This document shows positions 35,977 to 44,989 of a stretch of DNA of 64,000 bases, piece by piece. A model generated the notes under the pieces. It was not told the origin of the DNA. It saw only the letters and a list, made by a program, of their open reading frames with translations, and did no database searches. Location of the stretch: NCBI RefSeq assembly GCF_004684055.1, contig NZ_SRIB01000002.1, positions 186,001 through 250,000 on the forward strand. Direction: 5' to 3'. The stretch's first letter is position 1, and each line of letters begins with the position of its first letter. This DNA is from Soehngenia longivitae (GTDB taxonomy: Bacteria > Bacillota > Clostridia > Tissierellales > Tissierellaceae). A program made the position numbers and the translations under genes.

Positions 35977-35988
35977 ATCCGACTTATT
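35959..35988. terminator. Shared terminator of convergent pyrG and ABC exporter
   Basis: AATAAGTCGGATC (35959-35971) and GATCCGACTTATT (35976-35988) with loop ATTA. The hairpin overlaps both stop codons. Confidence 0.7.
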
Positions 35989-37291
35989 CTGTCCTTATAG
36001 CTTCTATTGCAGAAAGATTCATAGCTCTTCTTGCTGGGTAGTATCCTGAAATTACTCCAATTAATGCTGAAAAAGCAAGACTTGCAAATACAAGCCATAC
36101 TGGTATGATAGAAATCTTAGTACCCATGCCAGTGCCCATGAAGTTTCCAAAGTTAGCTCCAAATTTATTTATTAGGAAAGACAATAGATAACTCAATCCT
36201 ATTCCTATTACTCCGCCAAATAAACCTATCATAGCTGATTCGAATAAAAACAATTTTTTAATATCATTTATAGATGCTCCAATTACTTTCATTATACCTA
36301 TCTCTTTTGTCCTTTCATATATGCTCATTACCATAGTATTTGTTATTCCAATAGCCGCAACTAATAGAGATATTGCCCCTATGCCGCCTAGTGCAAGTTG
36401 AATTGATCTAGCGGTTTGCTTCATGGATTCTAACTGGTCATTTAAACTATATGCTTCATATCCTAATGATTTTATTTGATCTTGAACATCTTTAACATTA
36501 TCCATATCATCTACTTTGACTGTTATATTTTGATAGTCGTCTTTGCTTTTGTTAGGGCTTGGTTTTACATTTTCAGCTTTTTCTTTTTCTTTAATCATCT
36601 TTTTTACATCTGCCATTGGCATATAAACTGCGTAGCTGTATTCATAATTGTCTTCTGTAAGTATACCTGCTACTTTTATCTTATAAGATTTGTAATTTAT
36701 AGTCTCTTGATTGGGATCAGACCATCCGTAATTAGGATTTAATGTAATGACTAATTTATCTTTCATTAAATCTACCTTAGGTTCTCTCCAAACAGTAGCT
36801 TTAGGATTGTAAAAACTCATGGCGACTTGTCCTCCGAACACCGCTGTCATTTCATCTGATTCATCTAATAATCTGCCATCAGCTACTTCAAATTCAAAAT
36901 CTTCCATTATGCTTGGGTCAATTCCTCTTATAGGGATATTAGTTATATATTTTCCATCTATTACTGTACCATATGTTTCAATAATTGGGTTTACTGCGAC
37001 AACATGGGGTATGGCTTTAAAGCTTGTGACTGCTTCGTCATTTAAATACACTTGAGTATTTCCTGTACTTGGCATACTTGGATCGGACCACTTGGGGTAT
37101 ACATTTATGGTAGTTAAGCTTCCCCATTGAGAGATTTGATCTTCGAATGACTGTGTCAATCCAAACCCAATGCTGAGCATTACAATAATAGATGTAGCCC
37201 CAATCACCACTCCCAATACTGTAAGAAATGTCCTTAATTTTCTTCTCCACAGATTTTTAATTCCCATATAAATGAGATCTATGCTATTCAT
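35984..37291 (-). CDS. MacB-like ABC transporter permease
   Basis: 435 residues. The N-terminal span (LRTFLTVLGVVIGATSIIVM) is followed by an extracytoplasmic MacB_PCD domain to about residue 290, then FtsX-type spans (IGAISLLVAAIGITNTMVMS, ERTKEIGIMKVIGAS) and the closing GYYPARRAMNLSAIEAIR. It overlaps the preceding gene by 8 nt in a three-gene exporter operon. Such permeases move or extract substrates from the membrane by mechanotransmission; the substrate is unknown. Confidence 0.9.
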   Translation of the reverse strand: MNSIDLIYMGIKNLWRRKLRTFLTVLGVVIGATSIIVMLSIGFGLTQSFEDQISQWGSLTTINVYPKWSDPSMPSTGNTQVYLNDEAVTSFKAIPHVVAVNPIIETYGTVIDGKYITNIPIRGIDPSIMEDFEFEVADGRLLDESDEMTAVFGGQVAMSFYNPKATVWREPKVDLMKDKLVITLNPNYGWSDPNQETINYKSYKIKVAGILTEDNYEYSYAVYMPMADVKKMIKEKEKAENVKPSPNKSKDDYQNITVKVDDMDNVKDVQDQIKSLGYEAYSLNDQLESMKQTARSIQLALGGIGAISLLVAAIGITNTMVMSIYERTKEIGIMKVIGASINDIKKLFLFESAMIGLFGGVIGIGLSYLLSFLINKFGANFGNFMGTGMGTKISIIPVWLVFASLAFSALIGVISGYYPARRAMNLSAIEAIRTE

Positions 37292-39326
37292 TTATTTCTA
37301 AATCCTCTATTTCTTTTTTGGCTTTTCTTTTTCTACGGACTATTACTCCAATTGCTGCGAGAGCTACAGCCCCTAGTCCTATCCAAACCCACATACTTAT
37401 TCCTCCGTTATCAGGTTCAATAGGTGGTTCTACAGGGAACTCTGGTTGAGGAGCCATTTCCATTACATTCAACGTAAATTCTTTTCTTATCTCTTGCATT
37501 TGACCTGTGGAGTCTTCAAATGAAAAGACTAATGCTCCGCTTAATTCACCAGCTTGGTTTGGAATTACATAGCCTTCAAAGAATTCACTGCTTCCTGATT
37601 CAAAGTTTCCGACAAAATACTGGCCATTTTCGGTTTGAAAATCTCCTTCTAATTTTACCATCATGTTGTATAGTGTAACTTTACCAGTGTTAAAAAATTC
37701 AACTGAAATCGGAGTTGATTGTCCTAAATAAGCTTCTGGCATATACCCTAGTTCGCCTATCTCAAGTTTTGACTCTTGAACTACGGGAACTCCGATTAAT
37801 TCAGTTGCTGTGTATTCGTTTCCATTGGCATCTTCATATTCAAAATTCGCAGTTAAAGTATAAGTTTTTGCTTGAGCATCTGGGACAGTATACATGACGA
37901 TGTTTTTTTGAATTTTTCCTTTTGGTCCGATGCTATCGATATAAAATGTATTAGAGCTATCTACGGGAGTAAATACACTTCCACCTGAAGATGGACTGTC
38001 AGGATTTGCTACAGTATCAGCAGTTAAAAATATTTTTATGTTTTTAACAGTTTTTGTGCTATTTGTGTTAAAGAACGACAAACTCATCGTAAAATTTTGT
38101 CCAGCTTTTACTAATTTTGGTTCAAAACTATATTTATCAATTATCAATTTAGGCTTTCCCTTAGGAGTATCTTCTTCACCTGGTTTAGCTGCTACATATG
38201 CATTTAATCCAACATATTGTTCAAATGTATATTTTTCTGCTCCACTGTAAATATCCTGATATTCTACAGTTATTTTTATTGGATAATTTCTTGTGATTGC
38301 ATCTTGTGTTGGGGAAAATAAAAATCTAATATTTTTGCTTTCTCCAGATTTCAAATTGTCTATTTTTATTATCGAAGTGCTTTTAGGTACTACTTGAGGG
38401 TCTTGACTTTCTGCTTTTACAATTATATTTGATGCAGAAATTGGACCTGAATTTAACAAGTTAAAACTAACTTGAAAATTGTCATTAGGCGTTATCTGTT
38501 TTGTGTCGAAGATCATGTCTTTTATAATTACATTTGATGATTGTGTTGATGACTGGCTTATTGTTATATATACTTTTTGCGTTTCCTCTATTCCGTTGTA
38601 TTTAAAAGTTATTTCTAATTCATATGTTCCACTAGCAACTGTGGATGCGGCCTTTAAGTTGTAAGTGATATATCCATTGCCATTAGCTTTTATGTTCTTA
38701 ATAAATCCTGAATCAGAACCTGACTCTAAAAATATGGTGTCTTTACTTAGCCCTGATAATTTTGTGGAAATGTTTGATATATCTGCATCTCCTATATTTT
38801 GAAAGAATATACTTGCTTGAAAGCTTTGACCTTTAGCAATGAATTGTGGATTTGTAGTAAGTTTGGTAACTAAGATTTTGGGTTGTACTGCTGAACTACT
38901 TATCTTTACATACACAGTTATATCTTTCTTTCCATGCTGTATAGTATAGCTGTCCGTAGTACCACTGCTATAGTCATATTGGAAATTTAATTCCAAAGGA
39001 TATATTCCCGCTGGTGTATTTGGAAGCACGTTTAATTTCAATTCAAAGGGTTGATTAGGATTCGATATAGAAATACTTTCAGTTATATTACTTGGTAAAA
39101 AAGGTGTGTCCTCTCCAATCTGGGGAGTACAAACAATGTTAAAGGCTGAGTTGGTATTTTCAAGCTGGAGTTTTATAGTGTTTACTTTCCCAGCCTGTAA
39201 TTCAGGCATATCTTGATTTTTTATCGTGATGTTTGGCTCTGCTATGGCGGTTGATGCATATGCTAAATCAGAAAGTGGAATTAATATAAGAATTAAGACA
39301 AGCGTAAAACTTATTATTCTTTTCAA
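37284..39326 (-). CDS. Large secreted protein with Ig-like (NEW3/CARDB-type) repeats and C-terminal anchor
   Basis: 680 residues. Signal peptide to about 25, then several Ig-like repeats of roughly 120 residues (repeated pattern PKILVTKLTTNPQFIAKGQS, PKLIIDKYSFEPKLVKAGQN, with VSFNLLNSGP and MSLSFFNTN segments). A proline stretch (PEFPVEPPIEPDNGG) precedes a C-terminal membrane helix (WVWIGLGAVALAAIGVIV) and basic tail. It overlaps the ATPase gene by 4 nt and the permease gene by 8, so it is probably the extracytoplasmic partner of the exporter. Confidence 0.82.
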   Translation of the reverse strand: MKRIISFTLVLILILIPLSDLAYASTAIAEPNITIKNQDMPELQAGKVNTIKLQLENTNSAFNIVCTPQIGEDTPFLPSNITESISISNPNQPFELKLNVLPNTPAGIYPLELNFQYDYSSGTTDSYTIQHGKKDITVYVKISSSAVQPKILVTKLTTNPQFIAKGQSFQASIFFQNIGDADISNISTKLSGLSKDTIFLESGSDSGFIKNIKANGNGYITYNLKAASTVASGTYELEITFKYNGIEETQKVYITISQSSTQSSNVIIKDMIFDTKQITPNDNFQVSFNLLNSGPISASNIIVKAESQDPQVVPKSTSIIKIDNLKSGESKNIRFLFSPTQDAITRNYPIKITVEYQDIYSGAEKYTFEQYVGLNAYVAAKPGEEDTPKGKPKLIIDKYSFEPKLVKAGQNFTMSLSFFNTNSTKTVKNIKIFLTADTVANPDSPSSGGSVFTPVDSSNTFYIDSIGPKGKIQKNIVMYTVPDAQAKTYTLTANFEYEDANGNEYTATELIGVPVVQESKLEIGELGYMPEAYLGQSTPISVEFFNTGKVTLYNMMVKLEGDFQTENGQYFVGNFESGSSEFFEGYVIPNQAGELSGALVFSFEDSTGQMQEIRKEFTLNVMEMAPQPEFPVEPPIEPDNGGISMWVWIGLGAVALAAIGVIVRRKRKAKKEIEDLEINE

Positions 39327-40033
39327 TTGACAACATCTCCTTTAAGTGGCAGTTCTTCTACCTTTTCGATTTTTCCGTCTCTCATGTGAAATATTCTATT
39401 TGCATAGCTTGAGATTTCATCGTCATGAGTTACTATTACTAAAGTTTGATTTAAATCCTTTACCATGGATGTCACTAGATCCATTATTTCAAATGTCGTC
39501 TTAGTATCAAGGTTTCCGGTAGGTTCATCCGCAAATACTATCTTTGGATTTCCCACAAAAGCTCTTGCTATACTTACTCTTTGCTGCTGACCACCACTCA
39601 TTTCAGATGGCTTGTGATGTAACCTTTTTCCTAATCCCACATTTTTGAGCATCTCTGTAGCTTTTTTTTCACGTACTCTTTTAGGAACTCCTCTAAATGT
39701 AAGAACTAAGCTCACATTTTCTAATGCGGTAAGAGTTGGGATGAGATTATACGATTGGAATACAAATCCTACATTTTTTTGTCTAAATTTAGTCAATTGC
39801 TTTTCATTCATTTTTTCTAAATGCATATTATTGACAATAATTTCACCTTTTGTTGGTTTTTCTAAGCCTGCCATCATATTTAACAATGTGCTCTTGCCAG
39901 AACCTGAAGTACCAATTATACAAACAATTTCCTTCTTGTAAATTTCTAAATTTACATCATTTAGAGCAATTATCTTTTCATCGCCCATTTTATATACTTT
40001 TCGTAGGTTTTTGGTTTTTATTATTTCATTCAG
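39323..40033 (-). CDS. ABC exporter ATPase (LolD/MacB type), probable non-AUG start
   Basis: Walker A GTSGSGKST, signature MSGGQQQR, Walker B IVFADEPTGNLD and switch VTHDD are all intact. The first in-frame ATG (39988) has no ribosome-binding site and would remove the first beta strand and the A-loop aromatic residue. The frame continues upstream for 15 more codons reading NEIIKTKNLRKVYK, exactly what the family has at its N-terminus, and AGGAGGTG lies upstream at 40048-40041. Translation therefore probably starts at CTG 40033 (9 nt from AGGAGG) or ATT 40036 (6 nt), giving about 236 residues. First gene of the exporter operon. Confidence 0.85.
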   Translation of the reverse strand: MNEIIKTKNLRKVYKMGDEKIIALNDVNLEIYKKEIVCIIGTSGSGKSTLLNMMAGLEKPTKGEIIVNNMHLEKMNEKQLTKFRQKNVGFVFQSYNLIPTLTALENVSLVLTFRGVPKRVREKKATEMLKNVGLGKRLHHKPSEMSGGQQQRVSIARAFVGNPKIVFADEPTGNLDTKTTFEIMDLVTSMVKDLNQTLVIVTHDDEISSYANRIFHMRDGKIEKVEELPLKGDVVN

Positions 40034-40065
40034 AATAAATCACCTCCTGATCTTTTAAATAGTTT

Positions 40066-40094
40066 ATCATATCTAGAGATATAAATAGTTACAA
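40066..40094 (-). promoter_or_regulatory. Promoter of the ABC exporter operon
   Basis: Minus strand: TTGTAA (40094-40089), 17-nt spacer, TATGAT (40071-40066), about 30 nt upstream of the start region. Confidence 0.55.
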
Positions 40095-40197
40095 AACATT
40101 TACGAAAATTGTAAATATAAGGAATATATACTCACTAGAAGAAACGTTTTCTGTATGTTATAATTAAGACAAAGATCAAATGATAGGAGGATTTATT

Positions 40198-40581
40198 ATG
40201 GAAAAAGCTATGATAAGAATGAGAATGAGCGCACATGACGCTCATTATGGTGGAAATTTAGTTGACGGAGCGAGGATGTTAGGACTTTTTGGAGATGTAG
40301 CTACAGAACTACTCATCAGGTTAGATGGCGATGAAGGATTATTTGTAGCATACGACAAAGTAGAATTTAAAGCTCCAGTATTTGCAGGAGACTATATAGA
40401 AGCTTACGGAGAAATTGTAAGCGTTGGAAATACTTCAAGAAAGATGAAGTTTGAAGCGAGAAAAGTAATTCAAGCTAGACCGGACATAAATGATTCAGCA
40501 TGTGATGTATTAGAAGAACCAATTGTAGTCTGCGTAGCTGAAGGGACTTGCGTAGTACCAAAAGATAAAAAAAGAAAATAA
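40198..40581 (+). CDS. kal: 3-aminobutyryl-CoA ammonia-lyase
   Basis: 127 residues from the ATG at 40198, after AGGAGG; an ATG at 40180 precedes the ribosome-binding site and is rejected. It has a hotdog-type acyl-CoA fold with [23 protein letters not shown] and [22 protein letters not shown]. The family removes ammonia from L-3-aminobutyryl-CoA to give crotonyl-CoA in lysine fermentation. It sits 12 nt before kce, its pathway partner. The other steps (lysine aminomutases, 3,5-diaminohexanoate dehydrogenase) are not in the window. A TATAAT at 40159-40164 is the likely -10, with a weak -35. Confidence 0.85.
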   Translation: MEKAMIRMRMSAHDAHYGGNLVDGARMLGLFGDVATELLIRLDGDEGLFVAYDKVEFKAPVFAGDYIEAYGEIVSVGNTSRKMKFEARKVIQARPDINDSACDVLEEPIVVCVAEGTCVVPKDKKRK

Positions 40582-40593
40582 GAGGTGAATAAG

Positions 40594-41418
40594 ATGGATA
40601 AACTCATAATAACTGCTGCAATATGTGGGGCTGAAGTAACAAAAGAAAATAACCCCAGTGTTCCTTATACAGTAGAGGAAATAGCAAGAGAAGCAAAAAG
40701 TGCATATAAAGCTGGAGCAAGCATCATTCATCTTCATGTCAGAGAAGATGATGGCACCCCAACTCAAAGAAAAGAGAGATTTAAAGAATGCATGGATGCA
40801 ATTAGAGCAAAATGCCCAGATGTAATCATACAACCATCAACTGGTGGAGCAGTAGGCATGTCTGACGAAGAAAGACTTCAACCAACTGAATTATATCCTG
40901 AAATGGCAACTCTTGACTGTGGCACATTGAACTTCGGTGGAGATGAAATATTTATAAACACTGAAAACACGATAAAGAATTTTGCAAATATCATGAATCA
41001 AAGAAATATAAAACCTGAAATTGAAGTTTTTGATAAAGGAATGGTAGATTATGCTATAAAATACCATAAGCAAGGTTTTATAAAAGCTCCAATGCATTTT
41101 GATTTTGTTTTGGGAGTACAAATGACAGCAACTGCTAGAGATTTAGCATTTCTTGTTGACTCAATTCCAGCAGGATCTACTTGGACAGTTGCAGGTATTG
41201 GGAAAAATCAATTCCCTATGGCAGCATTAGCCATCGTAATGGGCGGACATGTAAGAGTAGGATTTGAAGATAATACTTATATTTCAAAAGGTGTTTTAGC
41301 AAAATCCAATGGTGAATTAGTTGAAAAAGTAGTAAGAATAGCTAAAGAATTGGGGAGAGAAATAGCCACTCCAAATGAAGCTAGAGAAATATTAGGATTA
41401 AAACCATTAAACGCTTAA
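40594..41418 (+). CDS. kce: 3-keto-5-aminohexanoate cleavage enzyme
   Basis: 274 residues from the ATG at 40594, 6 nt after AGAGGTG. Belongs to the BKACE family of zinc-dependent beta-keto acid cleavage enzymes: Zn ligands are in IIHLHVRED (two His), with IQPSTGGAVGM, IEVFDKGM and HVRVGFEDN further along. Kce converts 3-keto-5-aminohexanoate and acetyl-CoA to acetoacetate and 3-aminobutyryl-CoA, the substrate of Kal. BKACE proteins have varied substrates, but the adjacent kal gene makes the lysine role likely. Confidence 0.88.
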   Translation: MDKLIITAAICGAEVTKENNPSVPYTVEEIAREAKSAYKAGASIIHLHVREDDGTPTQRKERFKECMDAIRAKCPDVIIQPSTGGAVGMSDEERLQPTELYPEMATLDCGTLNFGGDEIFINTENTIKNFANIMNQRNIKPEIEVFDKGMVDYAIKYHKQGFIKAPMHFDFVLGVQMTATARDLAFLVDSIPAGSTWTVAGIGKNQFPMAALAIVMGGHVRVGFEDNTYISKGVLAKSNGELVEKVVRIAKELGREIATPNEAREILGLKPLNA

Positions 41419-41438
41419 ATATTTTTTAAAAATATGAT

Positions 41439-41495
41439 ATAATTGATACTAAGAATTCTTAGTATCAATTATCTTTTCTATAGGCTTGTATAGAA
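41439..41495 (+). terminator. 34-bp perfect palindrome and second small hairpin after kce
   Basis: 41439-41472 is a gap-free palindrome with 17-bp arms (ATAATTGATACTAAGAA and its complement), followed by CTTTTC. A second hairpin, TTCTATA-ggcttg-TATAGAA, spans 41476-41495. The U tract is poor, so the first may also be a protein-binding site. Confidence 0.5.
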
Positions 41496-41588
41496 GGCGC
41501 TCATTCTAAATTACAAATTTTTCCCTTTTTATATGCAGGTCGTTTGATACAAATTGCTCTATTAACATCCATTGAAAGGAGAATAATT

Positions 41589-42236
41589 ATGAAGCTATTT
41601 ATCGACACAGCAAATATTGATGAGATTAAAGAAGTCAATAGTTGGGGAGTATTAAGCGGTGTGACTACTAATCCAAGTCTGATTGCCAAGGAAGGAAGAG
41701 TTTTTGAAGAGGTTGTTGAAGAAATAACAAAAATTGTAGACGGGCCTATAAGTGCAGAGGTAATTTCACTTCAAGCAGAAGGTATGTTAAAAGAAGCAAG
41801 GGAACTTGCAAAAATTCACAAAAACATCACTATCAAAGTCCCTATGACTAAAGAAGGACTTAAAGCAGTGAGCGTTTTATCAAAAGAGGGCATAAAGACA
41901 AATGTAACCCTTGTTTTTTCTCCTAACCAAGCTTTGCTAGCAGCTAAAGCTGGGGCTAGTTTCGTAAGCCCATTTATTGGCAGGCTTGACGATATAAGTA
42001 CAGAAGGGATACCACTTATCAAAGATATAGTTCAAATATTTGACAATTATTCGATTAAGACAGAGGTAATTGCTGCAAGCATAAGACATCCAATGCACGT
42101 AATCGAATCGGCTAAAGCTGGGGCACATATTGCAACGATACCGTATAAAGTATTTTTGCAAATGTTAAATCACCCATTGACTGATAGTGGTATTGAAAGG
42201 TTCTTAAAGGACTGGGAAGGAGTTAAAACTAAATAA
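41589..42236 (+). CDS. tal: Transaldolase, short (TalC/FSA-like) type
   Basis: 215 residues from the ATG at 41589 (AAAGGAG upstream); the open frame starts earlier but without a ribosome-binding site. Signatures: [33 protein letters not shown], the Schiff-base Lys in [14 protein letters not shown], and [20 protein letters not shown]. Short transaldolases interconvert sedoheptulose-7-P and glyceraldehyde-3-P; close relatives act as fructose-6-P aldolase, which sequence reading cannot exclude. glpX follows after 11 nt. Confidence 0.93.
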   Translation: MKLFIDTANIDEIKEVNSWGVLSGVTTNPSLIAKEGRVFEEVVEEITKIVDGPISAEVISLQAEGMLKEARELAKIHKNITIKVPMTKEGLKAVSVLSKEGIKTNVTLVFSPNQALLAAKAGASFVSPFIGRLDDISTEGIPLIKDIVQIFDNYSIKTEVIAASIRHPMHVIESAKAGAHIATIPYKVFLQMLNHPLTDSGIERFLKDWEGVKTK

Positions 42237-42247
42237 GGGGGAGAAAA

Positions 42248-43216
42248 ATGGATAGAAGTCTTGCGATTAATTTAGCCAGAGTAACTGAGGCTGCTGCACT
42301 TGCAAGTGCAAAACTCATGGGTAGAGGAGATAAAAATGAGGCAGATCAGTTAGCGGTCGATGCGATGAGAAGAATGTTTGACACGATAAACATCGACGGA
42401 GTTGTAGTAATAGGAGAAGGTGAAATGGATGAAGCTCCTATGCTATATATCGGTGAACAAATAGGTCACTCAACTGAAGGTTGCATAAAGGTAGATATTG
42501 CGGTTGATCCACTGGATGGCACACAATCTGTGGCAAATGGGTATCCGAATGCCATATCTGTTGTAGCAGTTGCACCTAGAGGGTGTTTGCTCAATGCCCC
42601 AGACATGTACATGGAAAAAATCGCTGTTGGCCCAAAGGCTAAAGGGGTAATTGACATCAAGGCTTCTGTTAAAGAGAACATATTAAATGTTTCAAGAGCT
42701 CTCAATAAAAATGTTTCAGAGATAACTGTATGCGTCTTAGACAGAGAAAGACATAAAAACTTGGTTCAAGAGATAAGACAAGCTGGTGCTAGAATCAAAT
42801 TTATAACAGATGGCGATGTCTTAGGGGCTATGAATACTTGTTTTGAAGAAGCCAATGTAGATATTTTATTGGGCAGTGGAGGAGCTCCAGAGGGAGTATT
42901 AGCGGCATGCGCACTCAAATGCTTAGGGGGAGAAATTCAAGGAATATTGTTGCCTGAAGATGATGCTCAAATAGAGAGATGCAAAAAAATGGGAGTAGAT
43001 TTAGATAAAGTCTACACTACAGATGATTTAGTAAAAGGAAACGAAGTTGCATTTTCTGCAACTGGAGTTACTTATGGTGAACTTTTAGCAGGAGTTAAAT
43101 ATTTAGACAACAACAAAGCGACAACAGAAACTATAGTTTTAAGGGCAGAAACGGGTACTGTAAGATTTATAAAATCTATACATCAACTCGATAAAAAACC
43201 TAGATATGCAAAATAA
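42248..43216 (+). CDS. glpX: Fructose-1,6-bisphosphatase class II GlpX
   Basis: 322 residues. GlpX motifs: [35 protein letters not shown], the metal-binding [12 protein letters not shown], and [20 protein letters not shown]. It hydrolyses fructose-1,6-bisphosphate for gluconeogenesis and may act on sedoheptulose bisphosphate. It stands between transaldolase and rho as in many clostridia; the AAGGGGGAG ribosome-binding site starts within the last codons of tal. Confidence 0.96.
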   Translation: MDRSLAINLARVTEAAALASAKLMGRGDKNEADQLAVDAMRRMFDTINIDGVVVIGEGEMDEAPMLYIGEQIGHSTEGCIKVDIAVDPLDGTQSVANGYPNAISVVAVAPRGCLLNAPDMYMEKIAVGPKAKGVIDIKASVKENILNVSRALNKNVSEITVCVLDRERHKNLVQEIRQAGARIKFITDGDVLGAMNTCFEEANVDILLGSGGAPEGVLAACALKCLGGEIQGILLPEDDAQIERCKKMGVDLDKVYTTDDLVKGNEVAFSATGVTYGELLAGVKYLDNNKATTETIVLRAETGTVRFIKSIHQLDKKPRYAK

Positions 43217-43234
43217 TAGTTAAGAGGTGTGAAT

Positions 43235-44638
43235 TTGGATCAGGATATTTTATACAGTAAGAAACTACAAGAGTTAAGAGAAATTGCAAAAGCATACAAT
43301 ATCCCAGGCTACTATAAATACAAGAAGGAAGAGCTAATAAACCTAATCATGGGAAAAGACCCTTATGAAGATTCTGATGAAGAGTTGGCAATATATGATG
43401 ACGTGGTTGATGATGCATTGGAAAATGAAGAAGAATCTAAAGAAGATGTCAAAATAGACATAAAAGACATGGATATAGAAGATCTATCTGAAAATGCAAG
43501 TGTTGAAATGGAGCAATTAGAAGATATAGATTTAGCAGAAGGGGTATTAGAGCTTCACACAGATGGATATGGTTTTTTAAGACGCCAAAACTATATGCCG
43601 GGAGATGATGATATATACATCTCCCCATCTCAAATAAGAAGATTTCACCTTCAAACCGGAGATAAAATAACTGGGATAACAAGACCTCCTAAACAAGGAG
43701 AAAAATTCAGTGCTTTACTTTATGTTAAAGAAGTCAATGACATGCCTCCTGCTACTGCAATCAATAGACCAGACTTTGAAAGCCTTACTCCAATTTACCC
43801 AAATCAGAGATTAAGACTTGAAACAAGTCCTATCGAATACGCTACTCGAATAATAGATTTAGTCGCACCTATTGGGAAAGGTCAAAGAGGGATGATAGTA
43901 TCCCCTCCAAAAGCAGGTAAGACAACTCTTTTAAAGATGATAGCCAACGGTATAGCCAAAAATCATCCAGAAGTGGAAATGATAATTTTACTTATAGATG
44001 AAAGACCTGAAGAAGTTACGGATATGAAAAGGTCTGTAAAAGGTGAGGTTGTTTACTCAACTTTTGATGAACTACCTAAAAATCATACGAGAGTTGCTGA
44101 AATGGTTTTAGAAAGAGCAAAGAGACTTGTAGAGCATGGGAAAGATGTTGTAATACTTTTAGACAGTATAACTAGGCTTGCGAGAGCATATAATTTAAGC
44201 ATTCCTCCCACTGGAAGAACTCTATCTGGAGGGCTTGATCCAGGAGCACTTCACAAACCTAAGAGATTTTTCGGAGCAGCAAGAAATTTAGAAGAAGGCG
44301 GAAGCCTTACTATACTTGCTACAGCTTTAGTTGAAACGGGAAGCAGAATGGATGATGTTATCTTTGAAGAGTTTAAAGGAACAGGAAATATGGAAATCCA
44401 CTTAGATAGAAAGTTATCTGAAAAGAGGATATTCCCTGCTATAGATATATATAAATCAGGGACTAGAAAAGAAGAACTTCTGATGAGCCAAAGAGAATTA
44501 GAAACAGTTTGGGCTATGAGAAAAGCTTTTGGAAATGCATCTACTCAAGAGGTAACTGAATTTTTAATAAACAAAATCGTATCAACAAAGACTAATGAAG
44601 AATTTATTGAAGAAATGAGAAATAAAATTTGGTTGTAG
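43235..44638 (+). CDS. rho: Transcription termination factor Rho
   Basis: 467 residues from a TTG at 43235 (AGAGGTG 5 nt upstream; a GTG at 43229 overlaps that site). The N-terminal helical Rho_N region ([20 protein letters not shown]) is followed by a long acidic insert at about 50-100, the RNA-binding cold-shock-like domain ([13 protein letters not shown]) and the RecA-type ATPase with P-loop [19 protein letters not shown] and the Q/R-loop region [15 protein letters not shown] hexameric RNA helicase that ends transcription. Confidence 0.97.
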   Translation: MDQDILYSKKLQELREIAKAYNIPGYYKYKKEELINLIMGKDPYEDSDEELAIYDDVVDDALENEEESKEDVKIDIKDMDIEDLSENASVEMEQLEDIDLAEGVLELHTDGYGFLRRQNYMPGDDDIYISPSQIRRFHLQTGDKITGITRPPKQGEKFSALLYVKEVNDMPPATAINRPDFESLTPIYPNQRLRLETSPIEYATRIIDLVAPIGKGQRGMIVSPPKAGKTTLLKMIANGIAKNHPEVEMIILLIDERPEEVTDMKRSVKGEVVYSTFDELPKNHTRVAEMVLERAKRLVEHGKDVVILLDSITRLARAYNLSIPPTGRTLSGGLDPGALHKPKRFFGAARNLEEGGSLTILATALVETGSRMDDVIFEEFKGTGNMEIHLDRKLSEKRIFPAIDIYKSGTRKEELLMSQRELETVWAMRKAFGNASTQEVTEFLINKIVSTKTNEEFIEEMRNKIWL

Positions 44639-44667
44639 TTGAAATAAATAAAATTTTGTGGTACAAT
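44639..44667 (+). promoter_or_regulatory. Promoter of rpmE
   Basis: TTGAAA (44639-44644), 17-nt spacer, TACAAT (44662-44667), directly after the rho stop codon. Confidence 0.6.
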
Positions 44668-44683
44668 TATTTAGCTGATGTTT

Positions 44684-44718
44684 AGAGTTAAATGTACGAA
44701 ACTCTTCGAAGAGAGGTG
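44684..44718 (+). promoter_or_regulatory. Possible L31 leader with alternative stems over the RBS
   Basis: AGAGTT (44684-44689) can pair with AACTCT (44700-44705); alternatively CTCTTCGAAGAG (44702-44713) folds on itself and covers the start of the GAGAGGTG ribosome-binding site. The stems exclude each other. Autoregulatory leaders for L31 are known in Firmicutes; membership here is inferred. Confidence 0.4.
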
Positions 44719-44724
44719 AAAAGA

Positions 44725-44925
44725 ATGAAACCAAATATTCATCCAGAATACAAACAAGCAACAGTCACTTGTGCTTGTGGAAATACTTTTAAAACAGGCT
44801 CAACTAAGGAAGAGCTAAGAGTAGAAATTTGTTCAGAATGCCACCCATTCTTTACAGGCAAACAAAAGCTTGTTGAGAGAGGTGGACGTGTAGAGAAATT
44901 TAAGAAGAAATACAACATCGACTAA
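44725..44925 (+). CDS. rpmE: 50S ribosomal protein L31 (zinc-binding form)
   Basis: 66 residues from the ATG at 44725, 6 nt after GAGAGGTG. Starts [20 protein letters not shown]; the Zn-binding cysteines are in TCACG and ICSEC, so this is the Cys-containing (C+) form rather than the zinc-free paralogue. [20 protein letters not shown] is the typical C-terminal half. It lies after rho, a common arrangement in Firmicutes. Confidence 0.96.
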   Translation: MKPNIHPEYKQATVTCACGNTFKTGSTKEELRVEICSECHPFFTGKQKLVERGGRVEKFKKKYNID

Positions 44926-44937
44926 TTTCTCAAAGAC

Positions 44938-44974
44938 TAGGTTAGCTGCGGGTGCATCTAACCTAATTTTTTTA
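44938..44974 (+). terminator. Terminator after rpmE
   Basis: TAGGTTAG (44938-44945) pairs with CTAACCTA (44958-44965), followed by ATTTTTTTAG. The next gene starts 16 nt later, so some read-through is expected. Confidence 0.7.
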
Positions 44975-44989
44975 GAGGGGAAGAATAAA

